DNA from: Hippophae tibetana
Lineage: Eukaryota > Streptophyta > Magnoliopsida > Rosales > Elaeagnaceae
Assembly: GCA_037013495.1 (NCBI GenBank)
Contig: CM072811.1
Location: 15,196,659-15,260,658, forward strand
Direction: 5' to 3'
Length of the DNA: 64,000 bases
A program made the position numbers and the translations under genes. The notes below the pieces were generated by a model that was not told the origin of the DNA, did no database searches, and worked only from the letters and a program-made list of their open reading frames with translations. Positions 10,839 to 21,880 of the stretch are shown piece by piece. Every line of letters starts with the position of its first letter. Position 1 is the stretch's first letter.

Positions 10839-11760
10839 AGATCATACACTTACAATTTCTACTTAAGTCATTCAAGTTAAGCAATAAAAATAAATATATG
10901 AAACTTATATTAGATGTAAAAATCCTAACAATCAATGCAAGAACCTATAAATATTATCTAGCAATTTAGAATGTATAAGAAGAGTGTTTAAAATATTAGG
11001 AAAAAAATATTATCATTTAGAATGGGAAGATAGTGGCTCAAAATATTCTCTCACATGGTAATCTCCACTATTTGATTCTTAAACACGGATATTGGATTTA
11101 TGAAAATTTCAACATTTTATCGTAAAATACTAATTATGACAAAAACTAACTAAGTATCACATTACTTTCATGAAATGATTTTGAAATTAGCCCAACAATG
11201 CAAAGACTTAACCATTTTCCTAATATTAATTAAAAGACATGATAATGTTTTAAAACAATAATTTTAAAATTATAATAAAATTTCCAAAAACAATAAAAAA
11301 ATTAAAGCACATAAAAAAGAAAAAAGAAAAATCAATACTAAAAAGGGTACATATGAACATGTAAAAATTTCATTTAAGAATAACTTTATAAAGTACGTTT
11401 TCCTACCCCTCAATCTAGAACTTACATTGTCCTCGATATAAAAATTGTAAATTAAAGATAAAAAATGATGGATTAAAAAGTTACCCATTTGTTGATCTTT
11501 TTCAAGAGTTGATATGTATTTGTAGGTGCATCTATTAATATAAATATTACACAGATAGAAAACTATATACTTTTCACAAATTTCAACAAATGATTATAAA
11601 ATTTAACAATTCTAAAAATGTGCACATGAAAGAAAACAAAATAATTAACATAAAAACAAATTCAATATCCAAATAAATAAAAATTAAAGTTCAAAACCTA
11701 AAATAAAATAAAACAAAATAAAATAAAAATATAAAATTTTGCATAAGAATTTAGAGCTTC
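10839..11760 (-). repeat. Fragment of Athila untranslated tail
   Basis: Blocks such as AATTATGACAAAAACTAACT, and the CTAGAACTTACATTGTCCTC block with AATTAAAGATAAA following, occur in the same order at 23260-23580, the tail of A2 on -. No protein is encoded. It is an orphan piece joined to the end of the copia LTR. 11760-11819 is unrecognised and ends with GTACA, the left flank of the next element. Confidence 0.65.
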
Positions 11761-12353
11761 TCCTCCATTTCATCTGACCTTGTTCTTCATGTTGATGTTT
11801 TGATCTTTGTGGAGGTACATGATGACTCTATGAAAGTAAAGTTATTAGTGAACTTTTATGCTTAATATTTGTTCATTTTATTAATAAGTAGTCATGTTGG
11901 GTTGAAAATATTAAAATATACACTTACAAGTGAAAAAGGGTTAAAATATATTTTTGAGAAATGTTTTGGAATTTCTATGGATTGTTTATGAATTTTTTAA
12001 TGTAGGATCAATTAGAAGATGCCACCAAGATGCCATGCAAGTAGGGGAGTTGAAAAGTCATCACCACCTGAACACCATGCAAGCAAAGAGGACCAATGAG
12101 AGTGTTCTACATGTATCAAGCAATGAAGGAGTTGTCACGTGTCGACATGATGATCGATGAGCTCCCCAAGTGTCATCACGTGATTTGTCCATTCATTGCA
12201 CCAGGGTGCCATGCAATCCATATCAGTGAATCACGACATACCATGCAATGCTAACTAAGGATGCATTGACCACAACCAGTCCAACCCACCACACTTTGCA
12301 TGCTAATTAGATCCATCTTTCTACCTTTCCACATGTCATAATCCCATTGTTAG

Positions 12354-13976
12354 TGATAAGAGCTAAATTATTGCATTTTTGTTATGATTTAAATGATGAT
12401 ATTTGTGTGAAAATTGTGTTTATTTGATTATTTAATCCACAAATGTCATTTCACGGGTATTTCGTGTTTAAAGTGCAATTTCATGTAAAATCATGATTTT
12501 GGAGAAGTTAGGGACAAAGTACAATGATCGGGATTGAATGAAAATAAAAAGAGAACAAAATTTCAAAATTTGGAATTTTGCCGCCGGCGAGAGTATTCTC
12601 GCCGCCGGCGAAAACCTTACGGAGAAAATGTTGAAAATAATGCAGGGAGCACGGATGTTGGCCAAGTAAATCTCGCCGCCGGCCAAAGTATTCTCGCCGC
12701 CGGCCAAAGTATCTCGCCGCCGGCCATATTCATCTCGCCGTCGGCTAAAATCCTGGTGAAAATCTTCCTGAGAGCACAAATTTTGGTAAACTCATCTCGC
12801 CGCCGACCAAATAATTCTCGCCGCCGGCCAAAGCATCTCGCCGCCGGCCACATTATGTTGGCCGCCGGCCAACGTATCTCGCCGTCGGCCACATTATTTT
12901 GGCCGCCGGCCAAAATCCAAAAACCCAAAATTTAATTTTCCAGAAATCTCGCCGCGGCGAGAACAATGTCGCCGCCGGCGAGTTTCGTCCGAAAACACAT
13001 TTTTTATGTTGTTTTGTTCCAAAATTGCCCCCCAAACCCTAGATCTATATATACATTATGATGGAAAAAGAGGGGGACAGCAGAGAGAGCAGATCTAAGT
13101 TATTTGTGGAGGAGAAAAGGAAATTTTGGAGAGAAAGGTTGGAGAAGCTTGAAGGATCATCACCATTGTTGCTACCAAGTCTTCATCTTCAAGAGTTCTT
13201 CATCTCTTCTCCTTAGCTTTTATTTTCTGCATTTTATTCAGATTGTTTGTTCATGGATTCAATTGAGAATATGTTTGTTCTTATTTTCGTTATGAACTAA
13301 TTCGTTTTTGCTAAGGCTATGATGTAGTTAAATCAAGGAAATCTGATTTCTTTTATTGTTGTTATATGAATTCATTGTTTTCAAGTTGAGTATTTATTTC
13401 CATGCTTAATGCTTTTAAATTTCTGATCAAGATTTAAATGATTTGTTGCATTATATTGAGACCGAGAGGAGATGTGTAATGAATGCTTCTTGTGATAAAT
13501 ACCGTATGTTGAATGCGAGTTTGACACTTAATGCATGATGTATGTGGTTATTCTAGAAATTCCATAAATCGTAATGTGCTTGTTTGTGATTAAATCTTCA
13601 TAGAAATATAGTCGGTTTCCATAGATAAGTAATTCTAATATAACTCGAGAGAGAGTATTAGGTAAATTTGGGTTTTTCAACCATCACTTTTAGCTTTGAT
13701 TCTCATATAACATGACTTGAAATCGGATTGAATTGATTTAGCGATATCAAATGCCTTAGTGTTTTTAATCATTTGCGAACAACATTAAATTTTGTTATTT
13801 GTGTTTAGTTTTATGTTAATTTGCTTTTAAAACAATTTCAACAATTCGGTTTTCAAATAAAACTAGGGTTAGTCAATTTCGGTACTTAGTAACGCCATTC
13901 CTTGTGGGTTCGATATCCGTACTTTTTGTACACTTTATTACTTGAATGATTCGTACACTTGCGAAAATAAGCATCA
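12354..13976 (+). mobile_element. Solo LTR (Athila/Tat-like) with GCCGGC array
   Basis: It begins TGATAAGAGC and ends AAGCATCA. It is flanked on both sides by GTTAG (12349-12353 and 13977-13981), a perfect 5-bp target duplication. The Z1 LTR reads through once it is removed. The end resembles Athila/Tat LTR ends (GTGGGTTCGAT, CGTACACTTGCG). TATATATA at 13046-13053 is a likely TATA box. There is no internal region, so this is the product of LTR-LTR recombination. Upstream of the TATA box lies the palindrome array described separately. Confidence 0.88.
12578..12985 (+). repeat. Array of CGCCGCCGGC palindrome units
   Basis: About fourteen units of the form (T)CTCGCCGCCGGC(C/G)A, some with one changed base (CCGTCGGC, CCGCCGAC), lie within about 400 bp. 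They are separated by short AT-rich spacers such as AAAGTAT, in otherwise AT-rich DNA just upstream of the TATA box. The core GCCGGC is its own complement, so units read alike on both strands. Open frames across the array are a composition effect. Confidence 0.85.
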
Positions 13977-14905
13977 GTTAGCACTATTAATTTTCCTTTT
14001 TTCATCACAACCCTTGATCTAAAGCTGATCTAATAATCCAAATTTCATCTTAGCCTAATTTAACCCCCAATTGCCCCAAAAATCTTAATGAGCTAAAAAT
14101 TAACAATTTTTATTAGTTATTGGAGCCAAGAATAGAGAAAATGTAGAAAAGTTCAAAAGATGATACAATTTTGGTTGACATTTAAGTGGATATTGGTGCT
14201 ACAATTCAAGAGATTGATTATATTTCTTCTTCTTCTCCTTTATCAATTTTATGTCTATCTTTCTGAAAAATAAATTCTATATATACAAAATTATGTCTTG
14301 CTAATTTATTAATTTATAGGATCTTATGAACCCAGTTTTCTACATGTGATGATCTAATATTTTACCAAAATTATGATTTCAATTTAATTATATGCAATTA
14401 ATTGTTTGTCTACCAATTGATCTATAAAGGCAATTAAATCTATTTGAAAGAATTATTTAATTTTTTTCATTGATTAAATAACATGCAAAGTTTTTCTAGG
14501 TTGAGATGTATGATTCTTATGTATGTGATCCATAATTAATGAACTTAATGAGTAGTATGCAACTTAATTAACATGAGAGTGTGATTAGGTAAATGACTGT
14601 ATGGTGTGTAGTTTACATGAGAGAGGAATATATGCTAGGTTATATTCAATTGACTCTGTAATTGATTGATAATTATATTGGGAGGAATATATTCTTAAAT
14701 ATTTTCTCATATAACTTTTTTGCTGCCAATTTTTAATTATTACTTTTAATTTTGCTTTCTAAAAAAATGATTTTTACTTAGTTTTAAAAATTAGTTCCTA
14801 ATAACATGATCTCCATAGGAATGATATTTTCTTATAATTATATTACTTGTTTTCTATACGTATACTTATGTACCCATTGCATACAATTTTTGTCGATCAA
14901 GATTT

Positions 14906-14923
14906 TGGCATCGTTGATGAGGA
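14906..14923 (+). promoter_or_regulatory. Primer-binding site of Z1 (tRNA-Asp type, mutated)
   Basis: TGGCATCGTTGATGAGGA lies six bases after the LTR end. The intact form in this window is TGGCGCCGTTGCCGGGGA (on -, 55604-55621). The differences are mostly transitions, as expected from decay of methylated CpG sites. Confidence 0.78.
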
Positions 14924-15136
14924 CTATAAATATTAGAAATTAGTTTTTTATTTTATTTTATTTTAGTTATTTTTCTTTATTTATCTTTTGTAATTTTAAT
15001 TTAATTAGTTATTTAGTTATTTTTATTTTATTGACTTCTTTAGTCTAGCAAAGTCTGTAAGGGAGAAATTTTTTCTTCAGATCTTGAAATCGAGCTTACT
15101 TAGAGATTAATAAGAAAACAACATGTTGTCACCAAA
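14924..15136 (+). other. T-rich leader of Z1
   Basis: Runs of TTTTATTTTATTTTAG and TTAGTTATTT separate the primer site from gag. The same kind of low-complexity leader occurs at 18630-18860 and 47820-48500. No protein is seen. Confidence 0.6.
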
Positions 15137-16400
15137 GTGAAAGAAATGGATAACCAATTAGAAATAAACAATAATGGGTTGACTTTGAACAAGAAGATTT
15201 CGTTAATGAAAGATAGGGATAGAGCTATGAATGAATATGCATTACCTATGTTGGAAGGGTTGAATCCAACTATTATAAGGCCAAACATTCAAGCTAATCA
15301 GTTTGAGTTAAGGTCAGTGAGGTTTCAAATGTAGTAAACCAATGGAAAATTCAATGTATTATCAATTCAAGATTTTTTTATTACTCTTTGCGAGACCTTG
15401 CACATGCTTGGATAAACTCTTTGCCACCTAATTGCATTACAACTTGGAATGATTTTGGGGAGAAATTCTTGATGAAATACTTCCCTCCAACATATAATGC
15501 CAAGCTTTGGAATGATATTATCTCCTACCAAAAATATGAATGGAAATCTTTTTGAAGGGAAAGATTCAAAGAATTGCTAGGGATGTGTCCTTACCATGGT
15601 ATCCCTCATTAGATCCAAATGGAGACTTTCTACAATAGTCTTAATGCTCAGACAAGAACTGTTGTTGATTCATCCACTAATGGAGCTCTGCTAGCCATAT
15701 CTTACAATCAAACTTATAATTTACTTGAGAAAATGGCTAGCAATAACTATCAATGACCAATGGACAGAATCGTAGCCACATAAAGAGTAGTTGGAGTGGA
15801 TAAGGTAAATGATATCATAGCACTTATAGCTTAAGTGTCATCTTTGGTGAATCTTTTCAAGGCTTGAAACCCGGCATCGAGTATAACCATGTCAAAGATT
15901 CAATGGTATCCTATGTCTACTTTAGTAGAGCTCATTTTTTTTATCGTTGACCAAATAATCCTTAATTAGCATGCTATGTGTGTAATGTGAACTGAAAAAA
16001 TAATCTATACTTGAACACAAATAACCCAAGATGGAAAAAAAATCCAAATTTCTCTTTGAATAATAATACCATTAAAGGTGGTAATCAATTCAACTATAAA
16101 TCATTTCCACCATCTGGTTTTCAACAACCACCACAATTACAAGCCTAAGAGAGAAATCCACATATTAAAGACAATACAAATTCTTTATTAGGGATGATGA
16201 AAGACTTAATCCAGCAAATAAGGATAAGGAGAAATAGGAATTTCACAAGGATAAAGGAGGAACGAATGTATAAATAAAGCACCAAAGCGGAAACAATTCA
16301 ACCAAAGAATAGCAACCTCTACAAACCCATTATTCCTTTCCCTAAAGGCTATAAAAGTAAAAGTTAGACATATAGTTTTCAAAGTTCTTGGAAATCTTCA
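15137..16400 (+). pseudogene. gag: Z1 gag, degraded
   Basis: The first 65 codons are open. They include RAMNEYALPMLEGLNP and NIQANQFELRS, the usual start of Athila Gag. After a break, LRDLAHAWINSLPPNCITTW and GEKFLMKYFPP are the conserved Gag core. NSLNAQTRTVVDSSTNGAL and YNQTYNLLEKMA follow in other frames. Proline/asparagine-rich stretches and LYKPIIPFPK then lead into protease. Many stops and shifts make it non-functional. It matches the gag of Z2 at 40915-41265 on -. Confidence 0.82.
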
Positions 16401-16760
16401 AGAAGCTGCACAAAAACATACCATTTGTAGATGCACTTGAACAAATGTCATCTTATGCCAAATTCATGAAGGATATACTCTTAAGGAAAAGTAGGCTTTC
16501 AGATCATGAAACCATAACCTTGATTGAAGGTTGTAGTGTCATCCTTGATAGAAAACTACAATAATGATGAATGATCTAGGTAGTTTGGACATCCCTTACA
16601 CTATTGAGAACATCCATTTTGGCAAGGCACTATGAGACTTGGGTTCTAGCATTAGCTTTATGCCATTATTAATTTTTAAGAGATTAGGGGTTGGTAATAC
16701 AAAACCCATTGACCTTTTTGTAAATCCATGAGTGCTTTACCATAAAAATCACTTACATGT
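16401..16760 (+). pseudogene. pol: Z1 protease, degraded
   Basis: Reading across stops, SSYAKFMKDILL, then DHETITLIEGCSVIL, then DLGSSISFMPLLIFKRLGVG are visible, the Athila protease with its catalytic Asp. A stop lies just before the DLG block. The distal part is eroded. Confidence 0.78.
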
Positions 16761-17199
16761 GCACATTCATACTAATAGGTTAACAAAACTTGTTGAATAT
16801 CCCACTTAAAATTTTAACACATGATGTTATGAACAATGACATAAACTCACCAGAAAATAACTAAAACTGTTTTCACTTTGAAAATATGGAATCAAATGTT
16901 GATATTATGAATTGTGTGAACATTTTGGAGGACTAAGGCTCTTATGTCTTAAGGCAAGCTCAAGGCTCAATGACCATCTCATCTTACTTATGCATGTTTG
17001 GGTGATAACGAGACACTTTTAGTCATAATATCTACTAATCTAAGTATGGAGCAAGTAGTAGCACTATTGAAGGTTTTAATGTTTCAAAAGATCTCTCAAT
17101 TTGTCTATTTCCAACATCAAAGGTATAAGCCCATCCATATGCATGCATAAAATCTTGCTAGAGGATAGAGCTAAACTCACCAAGGATGCATAGTTTCAC

Positions 17200-18100
17200 T
17201 TAAACCCCATTATAAAAGAGGTGGTGAAGAAGGAAATAATCAAGTGACTAGACATGGGCATCATTTACCCAATATCAGATAGTTAATGGGTAAGTCCAAT
17301 TAGTTTTGAACTAAAGAAAGGAGGAATCACTGTGGTGGAAATGAGTCAAATGAGTTAATACCTACTAGCACTATCGCACGATGGAGAGTATGTATGCATT
17401 TTGGTAAAGTGAATAAGGCTACAAGGAAGGATCATTTCCCTCTCCTATTCATGGATCAAATGCTTGGCAAATTAGCTAGGAATTCTTTATTTTTCCTTCT
17501 AGATGGAGACTTTGGTTATAACTAACATGCTATGGCACTTAAAGACCAAGAAAAGACTACCTTCACATGTCTTTATGGAACTTTTGCTTTTGGGAGAATG
17601 ACATTTGGATTATGCAATGCATCAGTGAAATTTCAATGTTGCATGATGGCTATTTTATCAAGCATGATGGAGAAGCATCTAGAAAACATAATGCATGATT
17701 TTTCAATCTTGGGAAATACATTTGTTGAATATCTACATTATCTCTCCTTAGTGCTATAAAGATGTGAAGAAATGAATTTTCTCTTAAATTGTGAGAGAAT
17801 TGTCATTGCATAGTACGTGAAGGTATAATCTTGGGCCACAAAATCTTAGCAAATGGTATTGAGGTGGATAGATCTAAGACCTAAGTGATTGAAAAACTAC
17901 CACCATCTACCATTGTACAAGGAGTAAGGAGTTTTCATGGGCATGCTAGCTTTTACCATAGATTCATAAAAAAAAATTCCCAAATCTCTAAACCCTTGTG
18001 CAATCTTTTGGAAAAAAGACATGCCTTTCAAGTTTGGGAATTCCAAGTTATTAAAGAGAAACTAGTGTCAACACTAGTTATAATCACACCAGATTAGAGC
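17200..18100 (+). pseudogene. pol: Z1 reverse transcriptase, degraded
   Basis: Blocks in order are VVKKEII, WVSPISFELKKGGITVV, DQEKTTFTCLYGTFAFGRM with FGLCNAS, and MHDFSILGNTF. The catalytic pair, normally MDDF, is changed to MHDF. VRSFHGHASFYHRFIK and the CNLLE block of the thumb follow. The segment 17532-17759 is open but lacks the first catalytic Asp block. The frame is lost several times. 16760-17200 is the eroded linker. Confidence 0.85.
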
Positions 18101-18611
18101 AAGCCCTTTGAATTGATGTGTGATGCAACTAATTTTACTATTAGAGTTTTTCTTGGATAGCAAAGAGACAAAATGTTATGTGGCATATATTATGCAAGCA
18201 AGACACTAAATAAGGCTCAAAAGAATTATGATACCTCAGAGAAAGAGCTCCTTACCATTGTGTATGGCTTTGAGAAACTTTGATCTTATTTGGAGGGAAC
18301 AAAAGTAACTATCTACATGAATCATTCTACAGTAAAGTACCTCATGACAAAGAAGAATTCCAAACCAAGATTGATAAGATGGGTTCTTCTTTTAAAATAA
18401 TTTGACTAAGAAATCTATGATAAAAATCGAACAAAAAATCAGGTAGTAGACCATCTATAAAGACTGGAAATGGTAGTAAAAATGGATGATAATATGATGA
18501 TTGCGGAATCCTTTTCAGATGAGAAACTCTTTTTAGTAGCTCAAATAGAAATATCATGGTATGCACACATTGCAAATTTCCTAGCTATCAACATTATTCC
18601 ATCAACTCTTT
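18101..18611 (+). pseudogene. pol: Z1 RNase H, degraded
   Basis: [39 protein letters not shown] and [12 protein letters not shown] are the RNase H blocks. They are followed by ESFSDEKLFLVAQIE and ISWYAHIANFLA, the short link that normally leads to integrase. The sequence stops there and switches at about 18612 to leader sequence. Integrase is therefore absent. Confidence 0.82.
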
Positions 18612-19160
18612 TTTTTATTTCTATGGATTATATAGATTATAAATTAATTTTTGATTTTATTTTATTTTAGTTATTTTTCTTTATTTTTATTTTATTTTTA
18701 TTTTTTTTAATTTTTTTAGTTATCTAGTTATTTATTTATTTTTATTTAGTTATTTATTTATTTTAGTTAATTTTCTTTATTTATTTTTCAAATTTTAAAT
18801 TTATTTATTTAGTTATTTAGTCATTTATTTTTAATTTATACACATCCTTTAGTGCTTTTTGAAAGATTGTTGAGTCTATTGCTTGAGCAGAGTTTGTAAG
18901 GGAGAAGTTTTTCCTCTAGATTTCAAAATTGAGCATACTTTGAGATCAATAAGAAAACAACAAGTTGTAACCCATGTAAAAAAAAGGCTAATCCATTAGA
19001 AATAAACAATAATTAGCTAAATTTGAACAACCAAATCCCTTTTATAGATGATAAGGACAGAGTTATGAATGACTATACATTACCTATGTTGGAAAGGTTG
19101 AATCCAAGTATTACAAGGTTAAACATTAAAGCTAATCTATTTGAACTAAAGCCATTAGAA
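18612..19160 (+). repeat. Second copy of Z leader and gag start
   Basis: ATGGATTATATAGATTATAA resembles the Z1 sequence at 14920-14940, and the T-rich leader follows. The same gag N-terminal sequence then returns (AGAAACAACAAGTTGTAACCC; VMNDYTLPMLERLNPS in translation with breaks) and fades after about 19150. It is a tandem piece of the Z family fused behind the RNase H. Confidence 0.72.
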
Positions 19161-19998
19161 AACAATGGTTGGAATAACAAAAGAATCTACACATTGTAGA
19201 AAATAAGCAATACAAAAAGATGGAAGCAAATAAACTGCACAAAACATGTGAACACAGATGAAAAAATAATAAGGAACACAATATTTTATGAAATTTTAAA
19301 GGAGAGAGTTGAAAAAAACTAATGTAACAAGGAAAATAAAAGAAGTTCAACACTCTATGTTTCCCTCTTTTGTATCAACATTCCAAAGAACACCACAACG
19401 ATTGGAGTATTCAACAGCAGTTGAGGTAAAATGTGGTGAAGTAGACTGAGAAATAAGAACATTGGTAGCTAACTATACAAAAGGAATGCTCGGGCTCAAA
19501 GGGAACATTGTTAAATTTAATAGTTCATACACCTCTATTTATCAACATTTATTTCTCCTTTTTTTATTTATCATTCATTTTTCAATCTTTTCCTTCCTTC
19601 TTCTACCCTATTTTTATCCTAAAACTTTGACACTACATGATGAAAATATGTGATATGATGCTCATGTAAACAACTACATAAGACATAAGCAGTAAGCATG
19701 GAAACCACACAAAAAGAGCAAGTCAAATTAACTAGTAAGAGAGAATACTAGTAAAGGAGAAAATAGTAAGGCATAGTAGAAAGTAGGGCAATTAACATAC
19801 TATGCAAGACAAACAAGAAAAGAGAGAGAAAGAGATATGTATGAAAAATAAAATAGGAACATGCTAACAACAAATGTTTATAAAGATACACAATAGCCCA
19901 TACCATAGGTGATAAAGGGCACAAACATACAAGGTATGTGTATGTGTAGCTAAATCTCTAGAATTGCACACCCAACATTTATGCCCAAATACGGGAGA
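19161..19998 (-). other. Leader of a copia element on -, no clear gene
   Basis: This lies downstream (on -) of a copia primer site. I see CT-rich and AT-rich stretches and no recognisable gag. Short open frames at 19132-19353 (-) and 19462-19653 (+) have no known motif. The boundary with the Z fragment near 19160 is approximate. Confidence 0.4.
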
Positions 19999-20013
19999 CT
20001 TGCTTTGATACCA
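19999..20013 (-). promoter_or_regulatory. Copia primer-binding site (tRNA-iMet type)
   Basis: On - it reads TGGTATCAAAGCAAG, one base away from the usual plant TGGTATCAGAGC form. It lies two bases from the LTR end and fixes the orientation and superfamily of the LTR at 20016-21613. Confidence 0.78.
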
Positions 20014-20015
20014 AC

Positions 20016-21613
20016 TAAAGATTCCCATATATAGGAACAATTACATGAATATCAATTGTTCTTCTGACTGAAATAGGTAACCGAGACCTAAATGAGGGTG
20101 GAGATGCCAACCTATGGATCTTTTTGTGAGCTCTACATCAATTCAGCCAAGTAAGCCTCATAATGTGAATTGAGCAATTAACATAGTGGAAGTACAAAAC
20201 AACATTCTCACAAGTTCCTGTCCAAGCTAGCAACTTGCATATGCATTACAAACATCACATAGCATGAAAAATAGTCATATTGCTTGAAAACCTATAAGGG
20301 ATTTCCAATCTCTTCAAGACATCATATATGGGAGCATATTCATTAAATGAAGATTGTACTTTCACAGTATGAAATAATACTTTACATAACAAACTATAAT
20401 AAAAAGTCTAACACCTGATACATTACCACGATAAGGATATACAAACTCCTTATGGACTCACACCAAAAATGCATAACCATAATGTAGAATTGATAATTAG
20501 AAACCTATAAGCATGCTACAAGGAAAGGAAAACAAGCACGCAGCTACACAAAACAAATAAGGTTTCTAATCAAGGTCTAAGTCTAGTATGTTGGAACACG
20601 TATGATAGAAACTCATATTATACTATCAAAATAGCATATAATGCATAATAACATATATAACTAGGTAAATCCACGTAGAATCCCTATCTATGTGGTAACA
20701 TCCTTGGATTACTTGAGGTAATCACTCAGCAATAAACAATCCACTAAATATAATAAATAGGTAAAACTCAATAGAAAAGTATAAACACAAATACATCTAT
20801 TAGTTGAGACACATATCGTAACTACCTAATGTTGTTCTTTCTTGCTACCTCTACAAAAACCTGGTTAGATACACAAACTTGACTCTCCTTCATAACCCAC
20901 ATCACCTAAAGTGGTGTGATTAGTAGCCATAGACCAAAAAAGTGGGACATGCACAATAAAAAACAACCATCCTTGAACACGAACATGAACATAAACACAA
21001 ATAAATAAGGACTCATAGTCCACTATAAACAACCAAGGGACATATATTCCAAGATGTGAGAACATAAAGAATTTAACTTTATCCATTCTCAGCAAGAGGT
21101 TCTCATTAATAAAAAAGATGCACGAAGGTAACTATTAGCCGACACATGGCTCACCTCATATAAAGCACTTACAAACATCACCTATAGTGCTCACCATTGA
21201 CAAGCACGATTTTGCTCACATAATTGCAAATCACTAATATCAAACAACACATAAGGTATTAGTGATCTAAAAACAGAATGAACAATATGTCAATTTGGTA
21301 GAGCTCTGGTACACTTGGTGGCAAGCTTGGTGACGAGATACTAAAAAGTCACATTTTTTGTTCAAAAAATTATCGAGTACTTTTCATAAATACCCAGACA
21401 CAAAATGAACCAAAAACACAAGTGGAAACATCAGCGAGGGAGCATGAAAACTACGAAAAATAACCCCGTGGTGTGTTGAAATATGTCTGCACAAAAATGC
21501 TCCTAACTATGTGTATGTGTGCATTGTTAATCCGTAGTAATCATCCTTACACAAAGGAAGACATAACACTAAGCAAAATAAAATAGACAATGTGTTTGTA
21601 CATTGGAAGCTAA
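20016..21613 (-). repeat. Copia 5' LTR (copy B), start truncated
   Basis: On - it runs from 21613 to 20016 and ends AATCTTTA just before the primer site. It matches copy A at 9162-10838. Its first few tens of bases are missing where it meets the truncated Athila LTR at 21613/21614. Confidence 0.75.
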
Positions 21614-21880
21614 TGACCCATTTTGTCCAATTTTTCCATATTTATTGACTTTTCCTCATTTATTTATGAATATATTTGTGATGTATTGCCTCCATTATTC
21701 CTCTTTGAGTCTTTAAGTTACGTTTTTAAGCAAAAATACCTGAAAAACAATAAAAATACCCGTGATTCTAAAAAGACAGATTTATATAAATATATGATAA
21801 AATCATATAAAAATATATTTTTTTAATCAATTAATGTGAATAAAATCATTGTTATTTTAGTGCTTTTTGAGCACTCATCA
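21614..21880 (-). repeat. Truncated 3' LTR of A2
   Basis: On - it begins TGATGAGTGCTC at 21880 after a polypurine tract and follows the A1 LTR to the ATGGAAAAATTGGACAAAAT block. It is then cut at 21613, just before the CpG-rich patch would start. Confidence 0.85.

Larger units (their letters stand above)
11820..14899 (+). repeat. 5' LTR of Z1, interrupted by a solo LTR
   Basis: It starts TGATGACTCTATG and ends GTCGATCA. Without the insert at 12354-13976 and its 5-bp duplication it is about 1450 bp. The ends were set by comparison with Z2 on - (start at 42804, end at 36910, GTCTGATCA). The primer site begins six bases after the end. Confidence 0.75.
11820..18611 (+). mobile_element. Athila-type element Z1 (5' LTR, gag, protease, RT, RNase H; no integrase)
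   Basis: It has a 5' LTR (split by a solo LTR), a primer site close to the tRNA-Asp type, a T-rich leader, gag, protease, reverse transcriptase and RNase H. All coding parts are full of stops and shifts. Sequence then jumps at about 18611 to another copy of the same leader. Integrase and the 3' LTR are missing. It is a different lineage from A1 (protease DLGSSI..MPL.IFKRLGVG) and is related to the - element Z2 at 36910-42804. Confidence 0.8.

Noticed and set aside
8460..11819. GTACA at 8460-8464 (right of A1) and at 11815-11819 (left of Z1) as one target duplication
   Set aside because: The two LTRs belong to different families and orientation and order do not allow one insertion. A five-base match is likely by chance.
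12468..13035. Open frames on both strands across the GCCGGC array
   Set aside because: Produced by the repeated GC-rich unit; no codon pattern or domain.
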